This document shows, in pieces, positions 29,153 to 38,270 of a stretch of DNA of 41,765 bases (the stretch's first letter is position 1; the number at the start of each line of letters is the position of its first letter). The DNA is from Actinomyces succiniciruminis (lineage in GTDB: Bacteria; Actinomycetota; Actinomycetes; Actinomycetales; Actinomycetaceae). The notes beneath the pieces are model-generated. The model made no database searches and was not told the DNA's origin. It saw only the letters and a list, made by a program, of their open reading frames with translations. The position numbers and the translations under genes are program-made. The DNA lies in the NCBI RefSeq assembly GCF_900002405.1, contig NZ_LK995524.1, positions 1 through 41,765 of the forward strand, read 5' to 3'.

Positions 29153-29168
29153 TGTTTCACGTGAAACA
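29153..29168. promoter_or_regulatory. parS: parS site 4
   Basis: Exact parS. The flanks CGTTGA and TCAACG extend it to a 28-bp perfect palindrome at 29147-29174. Confidence 0.95.
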
Positions 29169-29185
29169 TCAACGGCCGACGCGAG

Positions 29186-29201
29186 TGTTTCACGTGAAAC
29201 A
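29186..29201. promoter_or_regulatory. parS: parS site 5
   Basis: Exact parS 33 bp after the start of site 4 and 30 bp past the thrC stop, so these two sites form a close tandem. Confidence 0.95.
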
Positions 29202-29231
29202 TGCCGGCGTCGTCGGCTTGGCGGCCCGCCT

Positions 29232-30722
29232 TCAGGGACGCAGCGCGTCGGTGGCGATAAGCGCCCGCAGCCGCGACTCGTCGCAGGGGATGCTCACCAC
29301 GTGCTGCTCGGCGTCGAGAAGACGCTGAATCGTCGCGGGCACGGGCTGCGGGGCGCCGAGCGCCTCGGCGACGGTCTCCGGGAACTTCTCCGGCCGGGCG
29401 GTCTCCAGCACGAGGGTCGGAACCTCGGCTTCCATCAACCGCAGGGCCACGGTCACGCCGTCGGCGGTGTGCGGGTCGATGGGCGCACCGGTGGCCTCGT
29501 GCACGCGCCGGATCACGGCGAGCCGGTCGGCATGAGTGGAGGTGCCGGAGACGAAGCCGAACTCATCGCGCATCCGTGCCAGCTGATCGGAGAGGTCCAG
29601 CACCCCGGTGCGCTCCAGCTCGGGCCAGCGGGAGTGGAACTCCTCGGCACCGAGCAGAGTCCAGATGAAGCGCTCGAGGTTGGAGGCCTTGGAGATGTCC
29701 ATGGACGGACTGGAGGTGGCCAGGGTCTGTGCACTCGAGCGGGGCCGATAGACACCGGTGGAGAAGAACTCATCCAGCACGTTGTTCTCATTCGTGGCCA
29801 GGATCAACCGGCGGATCGGCACCCCCATGGTGCGGGCGAGATGACCGGCGTAGATATTGCCGAAGTTGCCGCTGGGCACGGTCACGTCCACGCGGAAGGT
29901 GCGCTCGCCGGTCGGCTCACCAACCCCGGCTCCCGCTGCCGCCCCGGCGAGGCCCTCCGCGACGCCGTCCGAGGCGCGCAGCCAGGCCCACACGTAGTAG
30001 ACGACCTGGGCGGCGATGCGCCCGAAGTTAATGGAGTTGACCGCGCCGATGGCGTATTCGGCCTTGAAGGCGGCGTCGCCGTTGATCGCCTTCACCAGGT
30101 TCTGGCAGTCGTCAAAGACCCCATCGACGGCGATGTTGTGAATGTTCGCGTCGGCCAGCGAGTACATCTGCGCGCGCTGCACATCGCTCATGCGGCCCTG
30201 CGGTGAGAGCATGAAGACGCTGACGGCGTCGCGGCCGCGGAAGGCGTGCTCGGCGGCCGAGCCGGTGTCCCCGCTGGTGGCACCGAGGATGTTGAGCACG
30301 CGTCCCTCGCGGGCCAGCTGGTACGGGATGGCCTGCCCGAGGAACTGCATGGCGAGGTCCTTGAACGCCATGGTCGGTCCCTCGGACAGTCCCACGAGGG
30401 CGAGCCCGGGAGCGACGGCGTCGAGCGGGCGCAGCGGCACCACCGGCGCCGGGAAACGCTCCGGACCGTAGGCGGCTGCGGTCAGCGCCCGCAGATCGGC
30501 GGCCGGGATGTCGGTGGCGTACAGGCCGATGACCTCGGCGGCGAGCTCCGGGTAGGTCAGTGTCCGCCAGGACTCCAGAGTGGCGGCGGATACCCGCGGG
30601 ACCTCCGCGGGGACGGCGAGGCCGCCGTCGGGAGCCAATCCGGACAGGAGCACGTCAAGGAATCCGGTGGGCGCCATGCCGCCCCGGGTGGAGATGTAAC
30701 TCGTGTCCTGCGTCCGGTGCAT
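29232..30722 (-). CDS. thrC: Threonine synthase
   Basis: 496 residues. PLP enzyme that turns O-phospho-homoserine into threonine. The N-terminus HRTQDTSYISTRGG and the PLP Lys in GPTMAFKDLAMQFLG mark the long threonine synthase of the Escherichia coli and yeast type. NILGATSGDTGSAAEHA and SVNSINFGRIAAQ (given as AVNSINFGRI here) follow, and PSGNFGNIYAG binds phosphate. I chose the ATG at 30722, with GGGAGG upstream, because it begins the conserved sequence. It lies 93 bp after trxA. Its place between parB and trx genes is not the common actinobacterial arrangement. Confidence 0.95.
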   Translation of the reverse strand: MHRTQDTSYISTRGGMAPTGFLDVLLSGLAPDGGLAVPAEVPRVSAATLESWRTLTYPELAAEVIGLYATDIPAADLRALTAAAYGPERFPAPVVPLRPLDAVAPGLALVGLSEGPTMAFKDLAMQFLGQAIPYQLAREGRVLNILGATSGDTGSAAEHAFRGRDAVSVFMLSPQGRMSDVQRAQMYSLADANIHNIAVDGVFDDCQNLVKAINGDAAFKAEYAIGAVNSINFGRIAAQVVYYVWAWLRASDGVAEGLAGAAAGAGVGEPTGERTFRVDVTVPSGNFGNIYAGHLARTMGVPIRRLILATNENNVLDEFFSTGVYRPRSSAQTLATSSPSMDISKASNLERFIWTLLGAEEFHSRWPELERTGVLDLSDQLARMRDEFGFVSGTSTHADRLAVIRRVHEATGAPIDPHTADGVTVALRLMEAEVPTLVLETARPEKFPETVAEALGAPQPVPATIQRLLDAEQHVVSIPCDESRLRALIATDALRP

Positions 30723-30815
30723 GTGCCGCCCTCCCGTGCGCCGTGGTGAACTGGGGCCCATCCTATGCGACCGGGTGACGGCGACGGAGGAGGGCCCGGC
30801 GGCCCGCCGGGCGAC

Positions 30816-31142
30816 TCAGGCGATGACCTTCTCCAGCTGCGCCTTGAAGGAGGCCTTCGGGCGGGAGCCGGCGAACTGGTGGACCACCTCGCCGCCCGAG
30901 ACGACGGCGAAGGTCGGGATGGAACGCACGCCGAAGGAGCGGGTGGTGGCCGGATTGGCGTCCACGTCCAGCTTGACGAACTTGGCCCGCTCGCCCAGCT
31001 CGGCGGCCACCTCGTCCACGATGGGGGCCATCTGCCGGCACGGCCCGCACCACTCGGCCCAGAAGTCGATTACGACCGGGACGTCGGACTGCATGACCTC
31101 CGCCTCGAAGGTGGCGTCGGTGACGGCGAGGGTGTCAGACAT
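30816..31142 (-). CDS. trxA: Thioredoxin
   Basis: 108 residues. Cytoplasmic disulfide reductase with the active site WAEWCGPCRQMAPI; the cis-Pro is in VRSIPTF. It is reduced by the TrxB encoded 77 bp upstream on the same strand. ATG with AGGAG nine bases before. The gap to trxB is AT-rich for this genome (ATACGTAT and TTCATTCATATC on the coding strand), so a separate trxA promoter is possible. Confidence 0.97.
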   Translation of the reverse strand: MSDTLAVTDATFEAEVMQSDVPVVIDFWAEWCGPCRQMAPIVDEVAAELGERAKFVKLDVDANPATTRSFGVRSIPTFAVVSGGEVVHQFAGSRPKASFKAQLEKVIA

Positions 31143-31219
31143 GGGTCACTCCTAGTCAACAATGAGTCTGAATACGTATGAGTTGATATGAATGAACTTG
31201 CGTACCGTGTGTCGTCGCC

Positions 31220-32146
31220 TCAGGCGTCCAGGTCGGCCAAGTAGGCCTCCGCGTCCAGGGCCGCCCGGCACCCAGAACCGGCGGCGGTTACCGCCTGCTG
31301 GTACTCCGGGTCGGCGACGTCGCCGCAGGCGAAGACGCCGGGAATGTTGGTGCGCTGGGAGGGAGAGTCGACCTTGATGTAGCCGGCGTCATCCAGCTCC
31401 AGCACGCCCTTGACCAACTCCGAGCGCGGGATCTGCCCGATGGCCACGAACAGGCCCGCGGCCGGAATATCCCGGCGCTCGCCGGTGATGGTGTCCTCCA
31501 GGGTCACCGACTCCAGACCGTCGGTCCCATTCAGGCCGACCACCCGGGAGTTCCAGGCGAAGTCGATCTTCTCGTTCTCGCGGGCACGCTGGGCCATGAC
31601 CGCGCTCGCGCGCAGCTGGTCGCGCCGGTGCACCACGGTCACCGAGGAGCCGAAGCGGGTCAGGAACAGCGCCTCCTCCATGGCGGAGTCGCCGCCGCCG
31701 ACCACCACGATCGGCCGGTCCTTGAAGAAGAAGCCGTCGCAGGTGGCGCAGTAGGACACCCCGTGCCCGGACAGGCGCTCCTCGTCGGCCAGACCCAGCT
31801 TGCGGTACTCCGAGCCGGTGGACAGGATCACGGTGCGCGCCTCGTAGACGGCGTCGTCGGTGGTGATGCGCTTGATGTCGCCGGTCAGGTCGAGGGCAAT
31901 CACGTCCTCGTAGCGGATATCGGCGCCAAAGCGCTCGGCCTGCTCCTGCATCTGCGTCATGAGGTCCGGGCCCATGACGCCGTCGCGGAACCCGGGGTAG
32001 TTCTCCACCTCGGTGGTGTCCATCAGGGCGCCGCCGGCGGTGACGGAGCCGGCGAGGACGATCGGGTGCAGCTGGGCGCGGGCGGCGTAGATCGCCGCGG
32101 TGTAACCGCCGGGGCCGGAGCCGACAATGACGACGTCGTGGACCAT
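31220..32146 (-). CDS. trxB: Thioredoxin-disulfide reductase
   Basis: 308 residues. FAD and NADPH enzyme that reduces thioredoxin. FAD site GSGPGGYTAAIYAARA at about 9-24, redox centre CATCDGFFF at about 133-141, NADPH site VVGGGDSAMEEA, and FAD motif GVFACGDVAD near the end. I chose the ATG at 32146 with AGGAGA upstream; the open frame runs further but without family sequence. trxB then trxA is the usual actinobacterial pair near parB. Confidence 0.97.
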   Translation of the reverse strand: MVHDVVIVGSGPGGYTAAIYAARAQLHPIVLAGSVTAGGALMDTTEVENYPGFRDGVMGPDLMTQMQEQAERFGADIRYEDVIALDLTGDIKRITTDDAVYEARTVILSTGSEYRKLGLADEERLSGHGVSYCATCDGFFFKDRPIVVVGGGDSAMEEALFLTRFGSSVTVVHRRDQLRASAVMAQRARENEKIDFAWNSRVVGLNGTDGLESVTLEDTITGERRDIPAAGLFVAIGQIPRSELVKGVLELDDAGYIKVDSPSQRTNIPGVFACGDVADPEYQQAVTAAGSGCRAALDAEAYLADLDA

Positions 32147-32262
32147 GACTCTCCTGATTCTGCGTCTTTCTGGTATGTGCCGGGTGCCGCCGCGTCTGCG
32201 GGCAGCGCCCGCCCGATGCCCGATGAACCGGGGCGCGGGGCGCTTTGTTCCGGCGGGGCCGG

Positions 32263-35200
32263 CTACTTGAAGGTGATCTCCGAGATGGTCACCTTGAACT
32301 GACCGTCCGCGGCGGCGGGCAGGTCGGTCACCCAGAGCACCACGGACCCGGTGGTGGTGGGATCGAACTCGAAGGAGGTGGTGCCCTCGGTGAACGCGCC
32401 CTCGGCCAGCAGCGTCCCCCCGGTGGGATCGTCGGCGCCGGTGGCGCGCACCTGCACGTTCCCGCCGGTGCCGGTGCCCTGCACGTCGATGCCGGAGATC
32501 TCGGCCTCCTGCTCCAGCGTCACCGCCATCCCGATGCCCTGCTTCCAGGCCAGGGAGGCGTCGTAGTAGTAGCGCGACGACCACGCCTGATCGGTAGCGC
32601 CGTCAATGACCAGGCCCGCGTTCTCCGGGTGCTCATTGTTGTCCCCGAAGGGATCGAGGGACTGGGCGGAGGCGGGCTTGATCGCCGCGGCCGGCTCGGC
32701 CTGCTCCTCCTGCGGCTCCGACTCCGGCTCGGGCGTGGGGGTGGCCGAGGCGGTGGGCACGGTCTTGGCGGCCGGGATGTTGTCGTCCTGGAACTTCACG
32801 CCGGCCAGTCCGAGCAGGTTGTTCACGGCGAAGGCCACGCCAACCAGCACCGCCAGCACTACGGCGATCAGCACGGCGGTGGTGGTCCGGTTGACCGCCC
32901 GTTCCTGCGCGTCCTCCTCGTAGTCCGCTTTCGGCTCCTGCGCGGCGAAGTCGAGGGCCTCCAGGTACTCCTGACGCGGCAGCGCCGCGGTCTCGGAGGA
33001 CGGTGTCGGCGCCGCGGTAGCCGCGCCGCCTACCGGAGCCGTGGTCGGCTCACGCTCCGGCTGGGTGGCGGCCTGCTCGCCTGCGGCGGGGGCCGGCGCG
33101 GATTCATCCACGGAAGCCGCCGGGCGGGCGCTGGACCGACGCCGTAGCCGCGCCAACACCCCGCCGGCCATGCCGGTCCGCGCGCCGGCCGACTCCGACG
33201 CCGCTGCCGACTCCGGCTCGGCCGGTGGTTCGGGAGCCGGACCGGGCGCGGTCGGGGCGGCGAGTGCGGCAAGCGCGCCGGCGTCCCAGGGGGCCAGGGC
33301 GCCCGCGACCTCGGCGGCGGAGGTGGGCGCACCGGCCGCGTCACCCCAGGTGCGGGCCACCAGCCGGTCCAGGGCGGCATCGACGTCGTCGGGCGTGCGC
33401 GCGATCTGGGAGGGGGGTACGGGGGCGCCGCCGGCCATGGGGGCGGCGGGCAGGCCGGCGCGCTTGCCCGGCCAGCGCCGGGTCAGTCCGAAGTACAGCA
33501 ACTCGACCAGGGCACGGGCGTCGGCGCGGTCGCCCGCGAGCGGGTCGGCCTGCGTGCTCCCCTCCAGCCCCAGCACCGCCGCTTCCACGCCGATGCCGGA
33601 AACCTGCACGGTGCCGTCGGGCCGCACCCGCACCGACTCCGGCGACAGGTTCAGGTGGTGCAGGCCGCGGCGCGAGCAGGCGTCCAGGGCCTGGGCGGCC
33701 TCACCCACGATGGCGCGCACCTGGTCGGCCCGCAGCCCGGAGTTGACCAGCGCGGAGAAGGTCCGGCCCGTCATCGGCTCGGTGACAATGAACGACGGGG
33801 TGGCCGCCTCGACGTCGTAGACGCGCTGAATCCGGGTGTCGTCGACCAGCACGGCGCGGGTCGCCACTTCCAGCACGTCCCGGCGGTGCGGGGTGGCGTC
33901 GGTGAGCATGAGTACCGTGACCGGGCGGTCCAGGATCGTGTCCCGGCCCAGGTGCCGCACAATGCGCGGCAGCGTGGCCGGCATGGTGGACAGCAGCTCA
34001 TACCGGCCGGAGCCGATCGGCGTCGCGTCCGCCATGAGGCCGCCTCCCACGACTGGTAGTGCCTGCGTATTAAAGGCGAGTCTAGCCGGATCTGCGGGCC
34101 ACACCGCGGCCGGGGCGAAACCGATATGCGAGGCCGCCGGTGCCGGCCTGGGCGCGGGCGGGAACGACGGCGGCAGGACCGGGGTCGGCTCCACCGGCGC
34201 GTGCGCGGCCAGCGGCGGCGGTGGCGCCAGGGCGCGGCCCATGCGCACCACCGCCCGGCCCACCGGCCCGGGCAGCATCCGGCCGACCTTCGCCACGATC
34301 CGCGAGAGCGGGCCGAAGAACACGTCCAGTTCCTGCACCCGCAGCAGCTTGGCCACGGCCAGGTACACCAGGGTCATGACGACGGCGACCACCAGCACGG
34401 TCACCAGGGCATCCACCTGCCGGGTTCCGGTCAGGGAGCCGTCGGCCGAGCCCAGTAGGCGGCGCACCCCCAGCCCGACGAGGATCGCGGGCAGTGCCGC
34501 CACGATCAGTCGCACATAGGTGCCCACCACCCGCGGCCCGTCCAGGTCCGGCAGGTGGCGGCGGATCAGTGGCACCAGCACCAGGAATCCGGCGATCTGG
34601 CAGGTGGCCGAGCCGACCGCCGCCCACACCATCCAGTGGTTGGCGGGGGCCAGCAGGTAGGCCATCAGGCAGATCAGGACCGGGATCAAGCCCACCACCG
34701 CGTCGGCGATCAGCAGCCGCTTGGTGTCCGCGTAGGCGAGCATGACCCGCTGCATGGTGAACCACACGCCCTGCCCCACGATGCCGACGGCCAGCACCGT
34801 CAGGATCGGCGCGGAGGCGTGGGCCTGCTCCGTGGACAGGGAGGGGACGAACACCTGCAGCGCCGGGGCGGCCAAGGTGCCGATACCCGCGGCGAACAGC
34901 ACCGTGAACACCGCGATCGAGCGCAGCCCCAGGGACAGGTCGTCGCGCACGCCTGCGCGGTCCCCGGCGGCGGCCTTCTCACTCATGCGGGTGAACAGGG
35001 CGGTGATGATCGAGGTGGTGATCAGGGACTGCGGCAGCATGTACACCAGCTGGGCGTTGGCGTACATGGTCGTCGACGGGACGATCACGTCCGCGTAGGC
35101 GGGCGACTCGGCGGCCGTGACCGCCCGTGAACCCAGGTTGGTGGCGGCCAGGTCACCCAAGGAGACGATGGCCGTGCCCAGCAGCGCCCACAGCGCCACC

Positions 35201-35994
35201 TTGGACATGTTGCCCAGGCCCATGCCGCGCACGCCGAAGATGAGCCTGGGATGGAAGCCGGAGCGGACCAGCGGGATGTACAGGATCAGTGCCTGCGCGG
35301 CGATGCCCAGCGTCGTCGTCGCCCCGATCAGGGCGATACGGCCCGCGTCCCAGATGCCCGGGTCCTGCCCGGAGGTGTAGCCGCCGTAGATATGCAGGTA
35401 GGCCAGGATCGAGGCGATGGAGATGACGTTGTTCACCACCGGTGACCACATGTACGGCCCGAAGCTGGAGCGGGCGTTGAGCACCTGCCCCCACAGGGCG
35501 TACAGGCCGTAGAAGAAGATCTGCGGCATGCACCAGAAGGCGAAGGCGAAGGCGAGCGGCTGCCAGCGCCCCAGGCCGGAGGCGTAAAGCATGATCACCA
35601 GTGGCGCGGCGACCGTCAGCAGCGCGGAGACGGCCGCGATCACCATGGAGGCGGCCGTCAGCAGCCGGTTGACCAGCTCCTCGCCGTTGCGCTGGCGCAG
35701 CGCCCGCACGATCTGCGGCACCAGGATTGCGTTGAGGATCCCGCCGATCAGCAGGTTGTACAACTGGGTCGGCACGGTGTTGGCGGTGTTGAAGGCGTCG
35801 GCCGCACCCGAGGCGGTGGCGCCCAGGGCGGTGACCAGCAGGGCGTTGCGCACCAGGCCGAGGATGCGGGAGGTGAGCGTACCCGCCGCCATCACGGCGC
35901 TGGAGCGGGCGATGGACGGCGCCGGCTTACCCGTCCGGGAGGGTTGCTCCGTGGCCGGGCCGGCGGTCTGGGACTGGGCCCCGTCCTGCTTCAT
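32263..35994 (-). CDS. murJ: MurJ lipid II flippase fused to a pseudokinase and an extracellular domain
   Basis: 1243 residues. MurJ moves lipid II across the membrane. Residues about 30-545 are the MATE-like flippase with 14 or so spans (SSAVMAAGTLTSRILGLVRN is its start). A Pro-rich linker follows. A kinase-like domain at about 655-905 lacks catalytic residues: the HRD position reads HHLNLSPESV and the DFG position VSGIGVEA. After an acidic linker come one span at about 1037-1060 and an outer domain to the end that resembles a carbohydrate-binding or discoidin fold. This matches Mycobacterium tuberculosis MviN, whose pseudokinase is phosphorylated by PknB and binds FhaA. The start overlaps the DUF6049 stop as ATGA. 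Confidence 0.95.
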   Translation of the reverse strand: MKQDGAQSQTAGPATEQPSRTGKPAPSIARSSAVMAAGTLTSRILGLVRNALLVTALGATASGAADAFNTANTVPTQLYNLLIGGILNAILVPQIVRALRQRNGEELVNRLLTAASMVIAAVSALLTVAAPLVIMLYASGLGRWQPLAFAFAFWCMPQIFFYGLYALWGQVLNARSSFGPYMWSPVVNNVISIASILAYLHIYGGYTSGQDPGIWDAGRIALIGATTTLGIAAQALILYIPLVRSGFHPRLIFGVRGMGLGNMSKVALWALLGTAIVSLGDLAATNLGSRAVTAAESPAYADVIVPSTTMYANAQLVYMLPQSLITTSIITALFTRMSEKAAAGDRAGVRDDLSLGLRSIAVFTVLFAAGIGTLAAPALQVFVPSLSTEQAHASAPILTVLAVGIVGQGVWFTMQRVMLAYADTKRLLIADAVVGLIPVLICLMAYLLAPANHWMVWAAVGSATCQIAGFLVLVPLIRRHLPDLDGPRVVGTYVRLIVAALPAILVGLGVRRLLGSADGSLTGTRQVDALVTVLVVAVVMTLVYLAVAKLLRVQELDVFFGPLSRIVAKVGRMLPGPVGRAVVRMGRALAPPPPLAAHAPVEPTPVLPPSFPPAPRPAPAASHIGFAPAAVWPADPARLAFNTQALPVVGGGLMADATPIGSGRYELLSTMPATLPRIVRHLGRDTILDRPVTVLMLTDATPHRRDVLEVATRAVLVDDTRIQRVYDVEAATPSFIVTEPMTGRTFSALVNSGLRADQVRAIVGEAAQALDACSRRGLHHLNLSPESVRVRPDGTVQVSGIGVEAAVLGLEGSTQADPLAGDRADARALVELLYFGLTRRWPGKRAGLPAAPMAGGAPVPPSQIARTPDDVDAALDRLVARTWGDAAGAPTSAAEVAGALAPWDAGALAALAAPTAPGPAPEPPAEPESAAASESAGARTGMAGGVLARLRRRSSARPAASVDESAPAPAAGEQAATQPEREPTTAPVGGAATAAPTPSSETAALPRQEYLEALDFAAQEPKADYEEDAQERAVNRTTTAVLIAVVLAVLVGVAFAVNNLLGLAGVKFQDDNIPAAKTVPTASATPTPEPESEPQEEQAEPAAAIKPASAQSLDPFGDNNEHPENAGLVIDGATDQAWSSRYYYDASLAWKQGIGMAVTLEQEAEISGIDVQGTGTGGNVQVRATGADDPTGGTLLAEGAFTEGTTSFEFDPTTTGSVVLWVTDLPAAADGQFKVTISEITFK

Positions 35995-38270
35995 CTACGC
36001 TCCCTGGGTGTGGCGGTGCGGCGCCCCCGGCGCACGGTACGGATAATCCCGGCGACTAGCAGGATCACCAGGATCCCGCCGAGTACGCGCGTGCCCACAT
36101 TCTCCCAGTCGGCACGCACGCGCAGGTGCACCGTGGAGGGCGTGCCGACATTCGTGCCGTCCTGCGCGCGCAGCTGGATGGTCAGGTCGACGTCGCCGGA
36201 GCCGACGGCGGTCACCGGCACGCTCGCCGTCACCTGCCCGCCCGCCGGCACGGTGACGGTGACGTCCTCATCGGTCTGCAGGCGGGTGGAACTGGACTCC
36301 AGGTGCACCTCGACGGTCACGTCTTGGTCCAGGGTGGACACGATGCGCACCGGCAGGTCCGCGGAGGAGGAGATCAGGTTGATGGTGCTCGACGGCGCCG
36401 CCGCCAGGGCGTCGGAGACCGCCTTCCCGCGGGCACGGGACTGGGCGATCATGGTGGTGCAGGCGGACTCGTCGGCCCGCCAGGACGCCGACGCCGCCAG
36501 GGCGACCACGTCGGTGGACATGCCCAGGGCCCGTTCGGGGTCGTCCAGGATCGAGGCGACCGAATCCAGGTGGCCCTCCGCCGCCCGTGCCGCCGACAGG
36601 GTCATCGCGGTCACCTCGCCCTGTCCGCTGGCCGAATCCGGCAGCGGCACGCGGGCCACCTCCGCCCCGGACTGAGCGGAGTCGGCGGCCGATTCCAGCA
36701 GCGCGTGCAGGCTCTGCGGCTGCGTCCACGTGGAATTGGTCAGGGCGGTAAGGCGCTGGGCCAGCACCTGCGGGTCCAGCTCGGCGGCCGCCTCACGGGG
36801 GACAACCACCACCATGTCGCGGCTGACGGCCGGCGCCTGCCGGGTGACGATGGCGGTCTGGCCGCGCAGCAGCTGGACGGCGTCGAGGTCGGACAGCTGC
36901 GCGTCCCCCTCGTCGGTGAGCAGGCTGCCGCCGATCGCCGCCGACACTCCCGCCTCCGGGATGAGCACCGTGCGCCCATCCAGGGTCATGGTTCCCGACG
37001 GCGTGTAGGTCAGGTCGACGGCCACGGGCGCATCGCCGGGGGCGGCGACGACGGTGGTCACCGAGTCGGGCAGAGCCGCGAGCGTGGTCGCATCCAGTGC
37101 GCCGGCCGCCCAGGCGACGGAAGTGTCGGCACCGGCCTGCGCCGCCGCACTGTCGGCGCTGCGCTGCAGGGCCGAGGCGAGCAGATCCGTCTCGCCCAGG
37201 TGTGCCAGGGCGGTCAGGTCGGCGTCGCCCCAGGGCAGGGCGACCACGTCTCCGGCAGCGACCGCGGCGGCGAGCGCCTGCTTGAGGTCGGTGGCGTCGG
37301 CCGTCTCGGATGGGCCGCCGTCGGCGGCGGCCGACGGGGTGGGTGAGCCGGTGGCGGCGGCGCTGGTGGGCGCGGTCGATTCCACGCCGAGGACGGCGAG
37401 CAGGGCCGGGTCCACGGCGAGCACCACGCCGTCGCCGGCGAGCTCCAGCAGGCCCAGCACCCGCTCATGCAGCGCCGCGAGTGTCTCGGCATAGTCGGTG
37501 CCGGAGTCGGTGGCGGTTGCGGAAGCGGTAGCGCTCGCGGTCGGCGTCGGGGGGCCGGCGTCGTCGGGGAGCGAGCCCGGGGCGGGGGCGGTCAGTGCCA
37601 GCAGCTCGGCCGACGAGGCCGTGACCGGGACGAAGGCGATCACCCGCGTGGGGCTTACCTGTACGCCCGGGTTCCACAGGACGATGGTGCGGTCCTGCGT
37701 GAGCGTGGTGTAACCCTGGGTCAGTGCCACCTGTATGCCGCGCGGGCCCCACTGCTCGGTGTTGCGCAGCGGCAGGTTGTCGGCGCTGATGGTGAGCCGG
37801 AAGTCCACCGCCGCGCCGGGTGCCACGTCATCCGTGAGGGTCTCCAGGGCGATGGTCGCCAGCGGCGTGTCCTGCTCGTCGGCGAGCCAGGAGGCCAGGC
37901 CGTCCGTAGTCATCTCGGTGCGCGACTGCATCTGCGCCACCAGCGTGGCACCGGAAAGCGTCTGGTCGGTGCCGTTGGTAATCGTGCCCGTCAGCGTGAC
38001 GTCCTCGCCGGTGCCCAACACCTGCGGCGCCAGGCTGGTGACGGCCAGGGTCACCCGTCCGGCGGACTCGTCGTCGGTGTCGGCTGGGAGCACGGTGGTG
38101 GCAACCGCCCCGGGCGGGACGTCGCGGGCGGCCGGGCCGGCGGTGCCTGCGTTGGCGCGCGCCGGGGATAGGGGCAGCGCGCCCACCAGCACGAGCACCG
38201 CGGCCAGCACCGTCAGCGCTCGCCGGGCGGCGCGGGCGACCCCCGAGCGGCGCGGCGTGGCGGAGCTCAC
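35991..38270 (-). CDS. DUF6049 secreted membrane-anchored protein
   Basis: 759 residues. Signal peptide at the start (Arg-rich, then LTVLAAVLVLVGALPLSPARA). Large extracellular part with beta-rich ends, one near VTLAVTSLAPQVL and one near VPAGGQVTASVPVTAVGSG, and a Ser/Thr/Ala-rich middle. One C-terminal span (VLGGILVILLVAGIIRTV) with a basic tail RRGRRTATPRERR. Its place between a Nudix gene and murJ matches Rv3909 of Mycobacterium tuberculosis. The function is unknown; a role with MurJ is inferred from the coupling. The GTG start overlaps the Nudix stop as GTGA. Confidence 0.88.
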   Translation of the reverse strand: MSSATPRRSGVARAARRALTVLAAVLVLVGALPLSPARANAGTAGPAARDVPPGAVATTVLPADTDDESAGRVTLAVTSLAPQVLGTGEDVTLTGTITNGTDQTLSGATLVAQMQSRTEMTTDGLASWLADEQDTPLATIALETLTDDVAPGAAVDFRLTISADNLPLRNTEQWGPRGIQVALTQGYTTLTQDRTIVLWNPGVQVSPTRVIAFVPVTASSAELLALTAPAPGSLPDDAGPPTPTASATASATATDSGTDYAETLAALHERVLGLLELAGDGVVLAVDPALLAVLGVESTAPTSAAATGSPTPSAAADGGPSETADATDLKQALAAAVAAGDVVALPWGDADLTALAHLGETDLLASALQRSADSAAAQAGADTSVAWAAGALDATTLAALPDSVTTVVAAPGDAPVAVDLTYTPSGTMTLDGRTVLIPEAGVSAAIGGSLLTDEGDAQLSDLDAVQLLRGQTAIVTRQAPAVSRDMVVVVPREAAAELDPQVLAQRLTALTNSTWTQPQSLHALLESAADSAQSGAEVARVPLPDSASGQGEVTAMTLSAARAAEGHLDSVASILDDPERALGMSTDVVALAASASWRADESACTTMIAQSRARGKAVSDALAAAPSSTINLISSSADLPVRIVSTLDQDVTVEVHLESSSTRLQTDEDVTVTVPAGGQVTASVPVTAVGSGDVDLTIQLRAQDGTNVGTPSTVHLRVRADWENVGTRVLGGILVILLVAGIIRTVRRGRRTATPRERR

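Larger units (their letters stand above)
28946..29231. other. aminotransferase-thrC gap carrying three parS sites
   Basis: 286 bp, no gene. It holds parS at 29014, 29153 and 29186, and presumably the aminotransferase promoter. A minus-strand frame here starting MFHVKH is only the translation of parS. Confidence 0.8.

Noticed and set aside
28942-29202. A minus-strand frame starting MFHVKH twice
   Set aside because: The repeated peptide is the translation of parS palindromes; nothing else supports a gene.
31143-31219. A regulator site in the AT-rich trxA-trxB gap
   Set aside because: ATACGTAT is palindromic, but I could not match it to any known operator and the spacing to a promoter is unclear.
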